DNA of 64,000 nt from Psychrobacter sp. Cmf 22.2 (GTDB lineage: Bacteria > Pseudomonadota > Gammaproteobacteria > Pseudomonadales > Moraxellaceae). Below the pieces are notes generated by a model. That model was not told the DNA's origin. It did no database searches and saw only the letters and a program-made list of their open reading frames with translations. A program made the translations under genes and the position numbers. The stretch spans positions 1 through 64,000 of the forward strand of contig NZ_MRYA01000007.1 of assembly GCF_001921745.1 (NCBI RefSeq). The letters are read 5' to 3'. This document shows positions 56,277-64,000 of the stretch, one piece after another; the first letter of the stretch is position 1, and each line of letters opens with the position of its first letter.

Positions 56277-58043
56277 ATGAATTTGGTTCACGCAAGCAAT
56301 GAGAGCATTGACGTAGCGACACTGTCTTTACGCAGTCCTGATGTGGTCATGAATGCTGAGCGGCTGGGCGCCATGCACCAGACGCGTATCAGCTTTGTGC
56401 GCACATTACTGCGTAAAATTGATAGAGAAAAATGGACGCTGAGCACGCATCTTTGGGACTTAGATGACAATGGTTATGGACAAGTGATCTACCGTCTGCA
56501 AACCCCAGAGCATACTTATCATTTGGTGGTGTTTTGCAATGAGTTGGCAGATGACGAGCGCAATGATCGAGTGATCGCCCAAAAATGGGACGTCACCTTT
56601 GGTCTGGTGTTTGGGGAGATCGGTCAGGAGCTGCTCGATAATCTCAAAGCCAATGTGCCGCTGCAAGAAGCGGGTCGCAACTCCAACATGGTGATGGTAC
56701 TGGCGCGAGCGAATAAAAGTGTACGCGTCTTTGATCATATTGTGAGCGCTTTAGCTGATGGTCAGCAGCCAGACCTTGAGGTACTAGCACAAGTTGGCTA
56801 TATCTTGCGTACCACGGCAGTCTATGGCAATGGCAAATTTGGTATTTATGATTTTAAGCCATTAGATCATAGCGAAGACTTTAATCAGTCGTTTCGCGCG
56901 CAGATGTGTGCCGTTTACTTGCTACGCGAATTTAGCCTTGATTGGGTTGATTTTTTGGCAAAGAAAAAGGGCGGCAACAAAGCAGTCGCACTGCATCCAG
57001 AGATTAAGCGCTATCTTGGTATTGGCAATGCGACGGGTCTGGGTATGGCACCGTATCTGATCAATCACCCTTGTATCGTTGATCAGTGGCTCACCACGCG
57101 TGAAGAAGCGGTGCAAGCGACCTTGGTCTGTGATATTGAGTCAGAAAAGGTGGCGTATTTTTCCAGCTTGCTTGCGCGTGCGATTCAGCATTTTACCGAA
57201 ATCGTTACCATCAATGAGCATCAAGCCACATTAAACGAAGCTGTCGTTACAGAGTTGAGTGCGTTACAAAGTGAGCTTATGACCACGATTGAAAGTTACA
57301 AAACATGGGCGGAGTTCCTGCAAGCTCACGACCTCTTAAGTTTTGAGAGTCAAGAAGTTATTATCTCTTGCTTAATGGAGCTATACCCTGAGCGTGTGGA
57401 TTCGTTCCAAGAAAAAGTCAACGCCGATGAAAACTTATCATTACCGAAAGGTAAGGTGATTCAAGATTTGCTTGATGTATTAGAGTCACGTTATCAATGG
57501 GCGATTACAATTGATTTTGATGAGCCTGATAATCGCTATTGGTTTTGGTATCGCTCAGTGGATAAAGAAGAGCCACGCATGGGCGTACGCGGTCAAGAGC
57601 CAGGTGATGATCGAGAGCTGTCATTAGACATCGCACGGCAAGCAAAAAATCTGTACTTGGCATTACAGCAAGCCGATCCACAGCAGCTCATATCTGAGTT
57701 TATGTTGAGCAAACCTAAGTATCGCTCTATCGCTCGCCGCGTATGGACCATGGGACATAAAAAAATGGGTGATATTCAGATGAATGTCTTACATAAGCAT
57801 ACGCCGCCCATGCATCTGCTACGCTGTAAACTATCTATGTTTGGCGCGACCAAGTTCGATCCGAGATCTGATCGCTGGGTGCGAATCACTTTGTTCCAAG
57901 GTGCGCCTTTATTTAGCGAAGTACATAGTGATGAATGGCTGTTTCCTTTATTACCTAACTTGTCTACAAAGGATTCATCTACAGAAAATTCGTCTACCCA
58001 AAAACTGCCCGCACAAGACTCAACCGTTACTAAGGAGGTTTAA
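56277..58043 (+). CDS. Unrecognised 588-residue protein in the BCCT group
   Basis: A soluble protein with no signal peptide or membrane segment. It has well-conserved-looking blocks: STHLWDLDDNGYGQVIYRL, HLVVFCNELADDERNDRVIA, GKFGIYDFKPLD, IGNATGLGMAPYLINHP and DNRYWFWYRSVDKEEPRMG. The tail is low-complexity Ser/Thr. I cannot name a family. It is coupled to the next gene (3-base gap) and follows the BCCT gene by about 170 bases, so it probably works in the same catabolic pathway, perhaps as a subunit of an enzyme with the next protein. That is inference from context. Confidence 0.75.
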   Translation: MNLVHASNESIDVATLSLRSPDVVMNAERLGAMHQTRISFVRTLLRKIDREKWTLSTHLWDLDDNGYGQVIYRLQTPEHTYHLVVFCNELADDERNDRVIAQKWDVTFGLVFGEIGQELLDNLKANVPLQEAGRNSNMVMVLARANKSVRVFDHIVSALADGQQPDLEVLAQVGYILRTTAVYGNGKFGIYDFKPLDHSEDFNQSFRAQMCAVYLLREFSLDWVDFLAKKKGGNKAVALHPEIKRYLGIGNATGLGMAPYLINHPCIVDQWLTTREEAVQATLVCDIESEKVAYFSSLLARAIQHFTEIVTINEHQATLNEAVVTELSALQSELMTTIESYKTWAEFLQAHDLLSFESQEVIISCLMELYPERVDSFQEKVNADENLSLPKGKVIQDLLDVLESRYQWAITIDFDEPDNRYWFWYRSVDKEEPRMGVRGQEPGDDRELSLDIARQAKNLYLALQQADPQQLISEFMLSKPKYRSIARRVWTMGHKKMGDIQMNVLHKHTPPMHLLRCKLSMFGATKFDPRSDRWVRITLFQGAPLFSEVHSDEWLFPLLPNLSTKDSSTENSSTQKLPAQDSTVTKEV

Positions 58044-58046
58044 GAC

Positions 58047-58772
58047 ATGATTGTATCGCACAATGAAATCGTGGCAATGGTGTATAAAGCCTTTACTGGG
58101 ATGCACCGAGAAGTAGGCGAAGCTGATGTCATTGCCTCTATGGTGGCTGAGCTTGAGATGGCAGGACTGGACGGTGTACGACATTTTAATAATGCCACCC
58201 CTTTTATTTTGTCTGAACAAGATGCGCCCATTGATATTGTCCATCAAGAAGCGGGCGCCATTCGCTTTGATTTGCATAACAGCAGTTTGATTTGTCATTT
58301 GCCTGCCATCATGGACTATGCCCTAGAAAAGATGGGCGATTTGGATCATTTTCAGATTTATATAATGAACTGCCACAATCGCTGGCTGGCATATAGTGAG
58401 CTGGTCAAGCTCGCTGATAATGGCATTGCCTGTCTGGCGAAATGGGATAATGGCACGGTACCCAAGCATACTTTGTTTACCTTGAACCAAGGCTTTGTCT
58501 ATCCTGATCTGTACTTTTTTAATGAACCACAAGACAATTATAATACTAATGATATGATCATTGAGCTGGCGACTGCTAACTTCGATATCGAACAAGAAAT
58601 CGAACACTTTGACCATAAAATATCGACGGATGAATTGTACGCCAACCATCAGCGCTCATGGAAAGAGGGTATCCATATCGATGATGAGCAGTGGGCGATA
58701 CTCAAAAAAACAGCGGCCGCTATATTGGTAGAAAATAGCGAAGTATCGAGCAAAGGCGCGGGCGGGGTGTAA
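58047..58772 (+). CDS. DUF3726-like protein in the BCCT group
   Basis: A 241-residue soluble protein. Its opening (VSHNEIVAMVYKAFTGM, then ELEMAGLDGVRHFNN) resembles the start of DUF3726 proteins, where an NE-I-KA-G pattern is followed by GLDG; this match is from memory and weak. The rest (FDLHNSSLICHLPAIMDYAL) is not recognised. It starts three bases after the 588-residue gene, behind AAGGAGG, and ends before a strong terminator. It is probably a partner of that protein. Confidence 0.7.
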   Translation: MIVSHNEIVAMVYKAFTGMHREVGEADVIASMVAELEMAGLDGVRHFNNATPFILSEQDAPIDIVHQEAGAIRFDLHNSSLICHLPAIMDYALEKMGDLDHFQIYIMNCHNRWLAYSELVKLADNGIACLAKWDNGTVPKHTLFTLNQGFVYPDLYFFNEPQDNYNTNDMIIELATANFDIEQEIEHFDHKISTDELYANHQRSWKEGIHIDDEQWAILKKTAAAILVENSEVSSKGAGGV

Positions 58773-58878
58773 ATCTGACTGATCTTTATACTTTAAATAA
58801 TTTTTTAATATATTCGGTTGCTCTTGTTGGGTAGTGTAAGCCCAGTTTAGTTGATAGCCTAACTTGTTTATTGACATT

Positions 58879-58912
58879 AAAAACCCGCTAAATTGTTTTT
58901 AGCGGGTTTTTT
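58879..58912 (+). terminator. Terminator of the BCCT gene group
   Basis: AACCCGCTAAA, short loop, TTTAGCGGGTT and a run of T. A textbook hairpin between the DUF3726-like gene and arsR. Confidence 0.92.
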
Positions 58913-58991
58913 GCTGTATGATGTGCATTGTCAAAAGTTCTAAGTTATCAATTATCAACACTTCTAATTTATTATTTGTTGAATTATTTTT

Positions 58992-59015
58992 ATATGTCTG
59001 TATTATTGGACATAT
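58992..59015. promoter_or_regulatory. Candidate ArsR operator over the arsR start
   Basis: ATATGTC and GACATAT are inverse copies separated by 10 bases, ending inside the arsR start codon. A TTGTTG at 58976 and TATTAT at 59001 could be a promoter around it. Placement fits self-repression by ArsR. Confidence 0.5.
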
Positions 59016-59376
59016 GGAAATAACAACTGCTATCGCAAGCTTCGCGGCACTCTCTCAAGACACGCGTCTAAAAGCCTTTAAATTACTGGTCAGTCAAGAG
59101 CCTGAAGGCTTACCAGCGGGTGAAATAGCCCGTCAGCTATGTGTGCCGCATAACACCATGTCCGCGCATCTATCAGTGCTGGCACGAGCAGGGTGGGTGG
59201 TGTCAAAACGCCAAAGTCGGCAAATTATCTATCGCGCGTCGTTGTCGCATATGGAGGCGGTCGTGCAGTTTTTGTTGCAAGACTGCTGCGCAGGACATCC
59301 AGAGCTGTGTGCTTCGCTGATGGACAGCTTAAGTGGCTGTGAGGCTGCCAAATCTGATAAACAAGATAGTTTTTAG
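59014..59376 (+). CDS. arsR: ArsR-family arsenic-responsive repressor
   Basis: 120 residues from the ATG at 59014; an upstream in-frame ATG at 58918 begins next to a terminator and adds a non-conserved leader. The winged helix-turn-helix covers about 15-90 (GEIARQLCVPHNTMSAHLSVL, split by its turn at CVPHN). Cys residues suited to arsenite binding lie at the end of the domain: LQDCCAGHPELC. Without arsenite it should repress the operon; arsC, arsH and arsB follow. The protein ends with a short polar tail. Confidence 0.87.
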   Translation: MEITTAIASFAALSQDTRLKAFKLLVSQEPEGLPAGEIARQLCVPHNTMSAHLSVLARAGWVVSKRQSRQIIYRASLSHMEAVVQFLLQDCCAGHPELCASLMDSLSGCEAAKSDKQDSF

Positions 59377-59427
59377 GGCAAGCGCTAAGCTAAGCAGCTA
59401 GCTACTTTAATAAACATCTTCTTAATA

Positions 59428-59576
59428 ACTATAGTCGATTCTAAATAAAACAGATACGTTATATGTCAACGTGGAACTGGTATAAATTTTTCTGGCGTGC
59501 TGTGCCTGCGCAGACAGAGGCTGCGTAAAATTCATCCCAGTTCCACTGTATCGTTTTTATGCTGAATTCTCTATAG
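59428..59576. repeat. MITE-like hairpin repeat, copy 3
   Basis: Outer ends CTATAGTCGATTC and its near inverse GAATTCTCTATAG. An inner pair GGAACTGGTATAAATTTT / AAAATTCATCCCAGTTCC encloses GCGTGCTGTGCCTGCGCAGACAG-like DNA (split between 59490 and 59520). It fills most of the gap between arsR and arsC. Confidence 0.75.
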
Positions 59577-59599
59577 ATTCAAAAATAGGTGAAATCGCT

Positions 59600-60010
59600 A
59601 TGAAACCATTAATTTTTCATAATCCAAACTGCGGTACCTCTCGCAATACGCTTGCCATCATGAAGGCATCAGGCGAGCAACCGGAAGTAGTGGAGTATCT
59701 AAAAAACCCGCCGAGCCGTGACGAGTTGGTTGCGCTATTGGCAAAGATGAATATTTCGCCAAGAGAGTTACTACGTAGCAAAGAAGCCATCAATGATGAG
59801 CTGGGTTTAGACAATCCTGAGTTATCTGATGACGACATTATCGATGCGATGATGGCGCATCCTATCTTAATCAACCGTCCTATCGTGGTCACGGATAAGG
59901 GCGCAGCCTTGTGCCGACCATCAGAGCGGGTGTTTGAATTGTTAGACAATCCAGTGAGCAGCTTTACTAAAGAGGACGGCGAGACGATTTATCATGACAA
60001 CAGCCAATAG
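59600..60010 (+). CDS. arsC: Arsenate reductase, glutaredoxin-dependent
   Basis: A 136-residue ArsC of the E. coli plasmid R773 type. The active-site Cys is C11 in [10 protein letters not shown]; the anion-binding arginines are in ELLRSKEAI and LINRPIVVT, and the end has [11 protein letters not shown]. It reduces arsenate to arsenite using glutathione and glutaredoxin. AGGTGAAATCGCT lies before the ATG. Its 3' end overlaps arsH by 17 bases, so the two are coupled. Confidence 0.94.
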   Translation: MKPLIFHNPNCGTSRNTLAIMKASGEQPEVVEYLKNPPSRDELVALLAKMNISPRELLRSKEAINDELGLDNPELSDDDIIDAMMAHPILINRPIVVTDKGAALCRPSERVFELLDNPVSSFTKEDGETIYHDNSQ

Positions 60011-60752
60011 AAATCAACCTCACGCAGAGGGTTTATTTAATCTAGATGACTTGCCCAATATTGATGCCAGTCAATTACAACCGATCGATATTGATTCCTT
60101 GGTTGCGCCAACTGACCCACGTCATCCGCCTAAGATACTGGTGCTATACGGGTCGTTACGTGAGCGCTCATTTTCTCGACTGGCGGCCGAGGAAGCGAGC
60201 CGACTACTACGTTGGTATGGCTGCGAGGTGCGGATGTTCAATCCGTCAGGGTTGCCGCTGCCAGATGATGCTGATAGCGATCATCCAAAGGTGCAAGAGC
60301 TGCGCGAGCTGGCACAGTGGTCAGAAGGCATGCTGTGGGTGAGTCCAGAGCGCCACGGCAGCATCACCAGTATTATGAAAGCACAAATCGATTGGATACC
60401 ACTCGCACTGGGCGGCGTACGCCCAACTCAAGGTAAAACCTTGGCAGTGATGCAAGTGAGCGGTGGCAGTCAAAGCTTTAATACCGTCAATCAGCTGCGT
60501 ATTCTTGGGCGCTGGATGCGTATGATTACCATCCCCAATCAATCGTCTATCCCTAAAGCCTTTTTAGAATTCAATGATGACAATCGCATGGTTATGTCGC
60601 CTTTATATCTGCGCCTAGTTGATGTCTGTGAAGAGCTGGTGAAGTTTACATGGCTGACTCGTGGACGCTCGGCCTATCTGACCGATAGGTACTCTGAGCG
60701 GGTGGAAAGCGCTGAGGAAGTGTCGCAGCGTGTCAATCAAAAGTCGATTTAG
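59994..60752 (+). CDS. arsH: ArsH NADPH-dependent FMN reductase
   Basis: A 252-residue ArsH flavoprotein. The flavodoxin-like core has [20 protein letters not shown] (reads [14 protein letters not shown]) for FMN phosphate binding, then [22 protein letters not shown] and [20 protein letters not shown], all ArsH landmarks. Known ArsH enzymes oxidise trivalent organoarsenicals or act as NADPH-FMN reductases. It overlaps arsC and lies before arsB, separated by a MITE-like repeat. Confidence 0.94.
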   Translation: MTTANRNQPHAEGLFNLDDLPNIDASQLQPIDIDSLVAPTDPRHPPKILVLYGSLRERSFSRLAAEEASRLLRWYGCEVRMFNPSGLPLPDDADSDHPKVQELRELAQWSEGMLWVSPERHGSITSIMKAQIDWIPLALGGVRPTQGKTLAVMQVSGGSQSFNTVNQLRILGRWMRMITIPNQSSIPKAFLEFNDDNRMVMSPLYLRLVDVCEELVKFTWLTRGRSAYLTDRYSERVESAEEVSQRVNQKSI

Positions 60753-60758
60753 TCTTTT

Positions 60759-60900
60759 ATATAGTTGACCCACTTCAAAAACGATACAGTGCGGTTGGGA
60801 TGAATTTTGTGCAGCATCGAAAGATAACAGCACGCAAGGAAAATTTATATCAACTGCACGATAGCATCAGCGTATCGATTTTATTTCGAACTGATTATAG
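60759..60900. repeat. MITE-like hairpin repeat, copy 4
   Basis: Begins TATAGTTGACCCACTTC and ends with the near inverse GAACTGATTATAG. Inner arms read AGTGCGGTTGGGATGAATTTT and AAAATTTATATCAACTGCACG. It lies between arsH and arsB. Confidence 0.72.
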
Positions 60901-60902
60901 AT

Positions 60903-60975
60903 TCAATCGGCTAAACCAAATAGCTCAACAAAATCGGTTAAAACAAGCCGGTTAAACCAATTCGGTTAAAAAAAG
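60903..60975 (+). repeat. Degenerate short repeats before arsB
   Basis: Four imperfect copies of a unit like TCGGTTAAAACAA (ATCGGCTAAACCAA, ATCGGTTAAAACAA, CCGGTTAAACCAA, TCGGTTAAAAAAA) in tandem, just before the arsB ribosome-binding region. Confidence 0.6.
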
Positions 60976-60997
60976 CCAGCTTAAATAAGGTTGCTCC

Positions 60998-62308
60998 ATG
61001 CTCGCATTAACTATCTTTATCGTGACTTTGGTTTTAGTGATATGGCAGCCTAAAGGCTTGGGCATTGGTTGGAGCGCGCTGGGCGGGGCGTTGGTCGCTT
61101 TAGCGTTTGGCGTGGTGCAGTTGTCTGATGTCGCTGTGGTGTGGGATATCGTTTGGGATGCGACCTTTACCTTTGTGGCACTTATCATCATCTCGCTTAT
61201 CTTAGATAGGGCGGGGTTTTTTGGTTGGGCGGCGCTCCATGTGGCCAGACTTGGCAATGGACAAGGGCGCTTGTTGTTTCCCATGATTGTGATACTGGGC
61301 GCGTTTATCTCCGCGTTTTTTGCCAATGATGGCGCTGCATTACTCCTGACACCGATCGTCATCGCCATCTTGCTACGGCTTAAGTTTTCACCGCCGTCGG
61401 CATTGGCTTTTATCATCGCCACGGGCTTTATCGCTGACACCGCAAGTTTGCCGTTAGTGACGTCTAATCTGGTCAATATCGTCAGCGCCAATTATTTTGA
61501 TATTGGCTTTGGACGTTATGCCGCAGTCATGGTGCCAGTCAACATCGTCTCTGTCATCGCGACATTAGCAGTGCTGTGGGTGGTCTATGCCCGCCAAATC
61601 CCAACACACTACTCTATTGCCAATCTTAGCGCGCCTACGTCAGCTATCGAAGATCCGCTGGTGTTTAAAGCCGCTTTTCCGCTATTAGCCTTGTTATTGG
61701 TTGCTTATTTTGCCACCGAGTCACTAGGTATTCCTATCTCCTTCGTGACTGGCGCTGCTGCGCTGGTGCTGATGGCAATTGCAGGTCGCTGGTGGCAAGG
61801 TGGTCGGGGTGCTGTTGTTTCTGTATCTGACGTCGTACGTAAAGCGCCTTGGCAAATCGTATTGTTTTCAATCGGTATGTACTTGGTCGTTTATGGGTTG
61901 GGTAACGCAGGACTGACGGCTTATGGTGCCCAAATACTGAATTGGTTAGGGCAGCAGGGCAATATTATCGCGACAGTAGGCACGGGATTTCTTTCAGCGA
62001 TCGTGGCTTCTATCATGAATAATATGCCATCTACCTTAGTAGGCGCATTGGCTATTGATAGCGCGCAAGTACCCGCAGCGACTCGCGAGCTGATGATATA
62101 TGCCAATGTCATTGGCAATGATTTGGGGCCAAAGTTTACACCCATCGGTAGCCTTGCGACATTATTATGGCTACATGTGTTGGCAGAGAAGGACTATAAA
62201 ATCAGCTGGGGGCAGTATATGAAAATCGGGTTGCTCATTACGCCGCCAGTGTTACTAGCTACGCTGTTGGCTTTGGTGGTTTGGTTGCCGATTCTACCGA
62301 GTTATTGA
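60998..62308 (+). CDS. arsB: Arsenite efflux pump ArsB
   Basis: A 436-residue ArsB of the ion-transporter superfamily. About 11-12 membrane segments; landmarks are [51 protein letters not shown] and NNMPSTL with [23 protein letters not shown] (split at GND). It exports arsenite, driven by the proton gradient or with an ArsA ATPase; no arsA is present here. It ends the ars group started by arsR. Confidence 0.94.
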   Translation: MLALTIFIVTLVLVIWQPKGLGIGWSALGGALVALAFGVVQLSDVAVVWDIVWDATFTFVALIIISLILDRAGFFGWAALHVARLGNGQGRLLFPMIVILGAFISAFFANDGAALLLTPIVIAILLRLKFSPPSALAFIIATGFIADTASLPLVTSNLVNIVSANYFDIGFGRYAAVMVPVNIVSVIATLAVLWVVYARQIPTHYSIANLSAPTSAIEDPLVFKAAFPLLALLLVAYFATESLGIPISFVTGAAALVLMAIAGRWWQGGRGAVVSVSDVVRKAPWQIVLFSIGMYLVVYGLGNAGLTAYGAQILNWLGQQGNIIATVGTGFLSAIVASIMNNMPSTLVGALAIDSAQVPAATRELMIYANVIGNDLGPKFTPIGSLATLLWLHVLAEKDYKISWGQYMKIGLLITPPVLLATLLALVVWLPILPSY

Positions 62309-62312
62309 GAAG

Positions 62313-62346
62313 CTATAGTCGATTCGCTTTAAAACCGATACAGTGC
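62313..62346. repeat. Single end of the MITE-like repeat
   Basis: CTATAGTCGATTCGCTTTAA and following bases up to GATACAGTG match one end of the repeat family. The other end is missing; the sensor-kinase gene's 3' end begins at 62350. Confidence 0.65.
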
Positions 62347-62349
62347 TCG

Positions 62350-63798
62350 CTACAAAATTACCTCAACTTGGAAGTAATAGTCATCTTTGATAGTAATGCT
62401 GACTTTGCCGTTATGGGCGTTGACAATAGCTTGCACAATGGATAATCCCAGACCTGATCCTGCGTGCATAGTCTTGGTTTGATCATGTCGATGGAAGCGC
62501 TCAAATAATTTATCCGCATCGCTTTGAGTCAGGGGCTTAGCCAATTTATTAGTTATGGTGATTGTTAACGTAGAGGTTGTAGCTGCTTCAATAATAATGA
62601 CGCTATCACTAGCCGCATAATAGATGGCATTTGACAGTAGATTGGCAAACAATCTTTGCAACAAACTTTTATCGCCTAGCACTGTGCCAAAGCTGCCTGT
62701 TTTTTCAAAAGTTATCTCACGATCTTCCGCTATTAACTCAAAGTAATCTATGAGCTTAGTAATAAGTAAGTCTGTATCGACAGGTTTAAGCTGCGAGTCT
62801 TCAAGTCCTTTTTGAGTTTTTGCTAGCAAGAGCATGTTATTAATCAGCGCAGATAATTGCTCAAGCGTGTCATGCTGATGATGCAACTGCTCGATATATT
62901 CATTGGTGTTTCTTGTCTTGCTAAGCATGACCTGAGTCTGAGTGCCAAGGGTTGCAAGCGGGGTACGCAGTTCATGCGCGATATTATCCGAGAAGCGGGA
63001 TAGCGATTCAAAGTTGCTCTCAAGCTTACTCATCATCAAGTTATAAGACTCAGCAAGCGGGCGCAGCTCGCGTGGCATATCACTAACGATGACTCGTTCA
63101 TCCAGCTTTTCAGGGTTGATGCCTTTCATCTTTTGGACGATAGTAGATAAAGGCGCAAAACCCCAGTAGACACTTAATGCGGCGACTGATACCAATAGCA
63201 GGGTAATCGCTATCAATATCATACTGAGCTGGCGGTTAAACTGTAATAAATACTGATGATGGACATCAATAGGCAGGGCGATAAGCGCGAGCATTTGATT
63301 GTCTTGAATGATAACGGCGCGGTAACTTCTATTATTTATCTCCACGACAAACTGCTGCTCGTGATGGTCTTGCCATAGAGATGGCAGGTTGAAATCTGTG
63401 GGTAACTCATCGGCAAAGCTACTCGGAGCACTAGACAATAAGCGACCGTTTTTATCCGCTATGAGCGTCTTTAGATCGTAGTCCAGCCAAGAGGAATGAA
63501 GGTGATCAGAGCCAATCGAGGCTGATGTTGGTAAAGTGGGTGAGTTCAGCGAAGTTGCTGCAGATAGTGAAGAAGGTAAAGTTGGAGAAGCCGTTTCTTC
63601 ATCGAGATGGATTATGCGCTTGCGTAGATTAAACGCGGCATGCGTAATAATCTCTGAATCCATTTGCTCAAAGTGACCATTTACAGAGCGCTGAACCCAG
63701 ATATAAATAACGATTTGAGAGATGACAACGAATATCGTCAGTAAAAAAATCGTCCGCCATAGCAGAGGTAAGCGTCGATTTTCAAAGTTATATTTCAT
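62350..63798 (-). CDS. Sensor histidine kinase (heavy-metal/CusS-like type)
   Basis: About 482 residues from the ATG at 63798, one base after the stop of the upstream response regulator; an earlier in-frame start would overlap that gene. Two membrane segments (about 14-34 and 185-207) flank a periplasmic sensor of roughly 150 residues. HAMP follows, then HisKA with H275 in IAHELRTPLATLG, the N box FANLLSNAIYY, and HAGSGLGLSIVQAI in the ATPase domain. The usual D-box glycine motif is replaced by ITNKLAKPL, seen also in loose form in CusS-type kinases. The ligand is unknown; proximity to ars genes does not prove a metal role. Confidence 0.87.
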   Translation of the reverse strand: MKYNFENRRLPLLWRTIFLLTIFVVISQIVIYIWVQRSVNGHFEQMDSEIITHAAFNLRKRIIHLDEETASPTLPSSLSAATSLNSPTLPTSASIGSDHLHSSWLDYDLKTLIADKNGRLLSSAPSSFADELPTDFNLPSLWQDHHEQQFVVEINNRSYRAVIIQDNQMLALIALPIDVHHQYLLQFNRQLSMILIAITLLLVSVAALSVYWGFAPLSTIVQKMKGINPEKLDERVIVSDMPRELRPLAESYNLMMSKLESNFESLSRFSDNIAHELRTPLATLGTQTQVMLSKTRNTNEYIEQLHHQHDTLEQLSALINNMLLLAKTQKGLEDSQLKPVDTDLLITKLIDYFELIAEDREITFEKTGSFGTVLGDKSLLQRLFANLLSNAIYYAASDSVIIIEAATTSTLTITITNKLAKPLTQSDADKLFERFHRHDQTKTMHAGSGLGLSIVQAIVNAHNGKVSITIKDDYYFQVEVIL

Positions 63799-63799
63799 T

Positions 63800-64000
63800 T
63801 TATTTGGCTTCAGTGCTATTGGTGGCAACACTATTCATTACATTGTCATTGATGGTAGCGTTATCAGTACTCGTATCCGAAGTATTTATGGCATCCAATC
63901 GATAGCCCATCCCGCGCACGGTATGAATTAGCTTTATAGCAAATTCATCATCGATTTTGAGTCGCAGACGTCTTATAGCGACGTCAATGACATTGGTATC
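63800..64000 (-). CDS. Response regulator, OmpR/PhoB family (partial, 3' end)
   Basis: Only the last 66 codons are in the window. They encode the end of the winged-helix DNA-binding domain: [31 protein letters not shown], then an unusual Ser/Thr/Asn-rich tail of about 30 residues. TNVxDVxIRRLRxKID and HTVRGxGY are the classic CusR/CopR-type motifs. The stop is one base before the kinase ATG, so the pair is coupled. The receiver domain lies outside the window. Confidence 0.88.
   Translation of the reverse strand, partial: DTNVIDVAIRRLRLKIDDEFAIKLIHTVRGMGYRLDAINTSDTSTDNATINDNVMNSVATNSTEAK

Noticed and set aside
58918..59013. Earlier in-frame start for arsR
   Set aside because: The added 32 residues are not ArsR-like and begin right at the terminator of the previous group.
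1..64000. CRISPR arrays, rRNA, tRNA or IS transposases
   Set aside because: No regularly spaced repeats, RNA gene sequences or transposase-like proteins were recognised by eye.

Overview
The window looks like a chromosomal segment of a Psychrobacter or close Moraxellaceae relative. The evidence is the moderate-to-low GC with AT-rich intergenic DNA, a type VI secretion (T6SS) locus with a TagX-type M15 peptidase as in Acinetobacter, a class I PHA operon, and tyrosinase, hydantoinase, BCCT and arsenic modules. The genus is an inference. No rRNA, tRNA, CRISPR array, integrase or transposase was seen.

Layout. (1) 0.6-7.6 kb: two related units, each a small MelC1-like caddie followed by a large multidomain tyrosinase. 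The first tyrosinase has two copper domains, the N-terminal one with a damaged CuA site, and is cut short by an apparent 1-nt frameshift. The second is a tyrosinase-von Willebrand A fusion. (2) 7.9-14.5 kb: a polyhydroxyalkanoate block: reductase PhaB, a phasin with a duplicated start region, PhaC with a long Q/N-rich N-terminus, and a DUF3141 alpha/beta-hydrolase. (3) 14.6-20.2 kb: esterase, D-cysteine desulfhydrase family enzyme, glutathionyl-hydroquinone reductase and cystine transporter. (4) 20.5-27.1 kb: an NCS1 permease, HyuB, HyuA and AraC-type regulator, all on the minus strand, probably a hydantoin or oxoproline-like catabolic operon.

(5) 27.8-47.7 kb: part of a T6SS locus in two divergent halves. 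Plus: tagX, a TssJ-like lipoprotein, tssK, tssL. Minus: an unknown membrane protein, tssM, tagF, an OmpA-family protein, vgrG and then an effector/immunity array. The array holds a lysozyme-like effector, candidate immunity proteins, and an orphan copy of the VgrG C-terminal tip coupled to a second, caspase-like candidate effector and its probable immunity protein. The orphan tip lies behind a terminator and has no convincing start, like the silent orphan tips of rhs loci; recombination with vgrG could swap the effector. Sheath, Hcp, baseplate and ClpV genes must lie elsewhere.

(6) 48.0-58.8 kb: NhaP2-type antiporter; then a LysR regulator divergent from RidA, aldehyde dehydrogenase, an M19-dipeptidase-like protein with altered metal ligands, a BCCT transporter and two unrecognised proteins, probably one catabolic unit. 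(7) 59.0-62.3 kb: arsR-arsC-arsH-arsB, with related hairpin/MITE-like repeats in the gaps. (8) 62.35-64.0 kb: a sensor kinase and the 3' end of its response regulator gene, cut by the window edge.

All functions are read from motifs and family knowledge; no database search was run.
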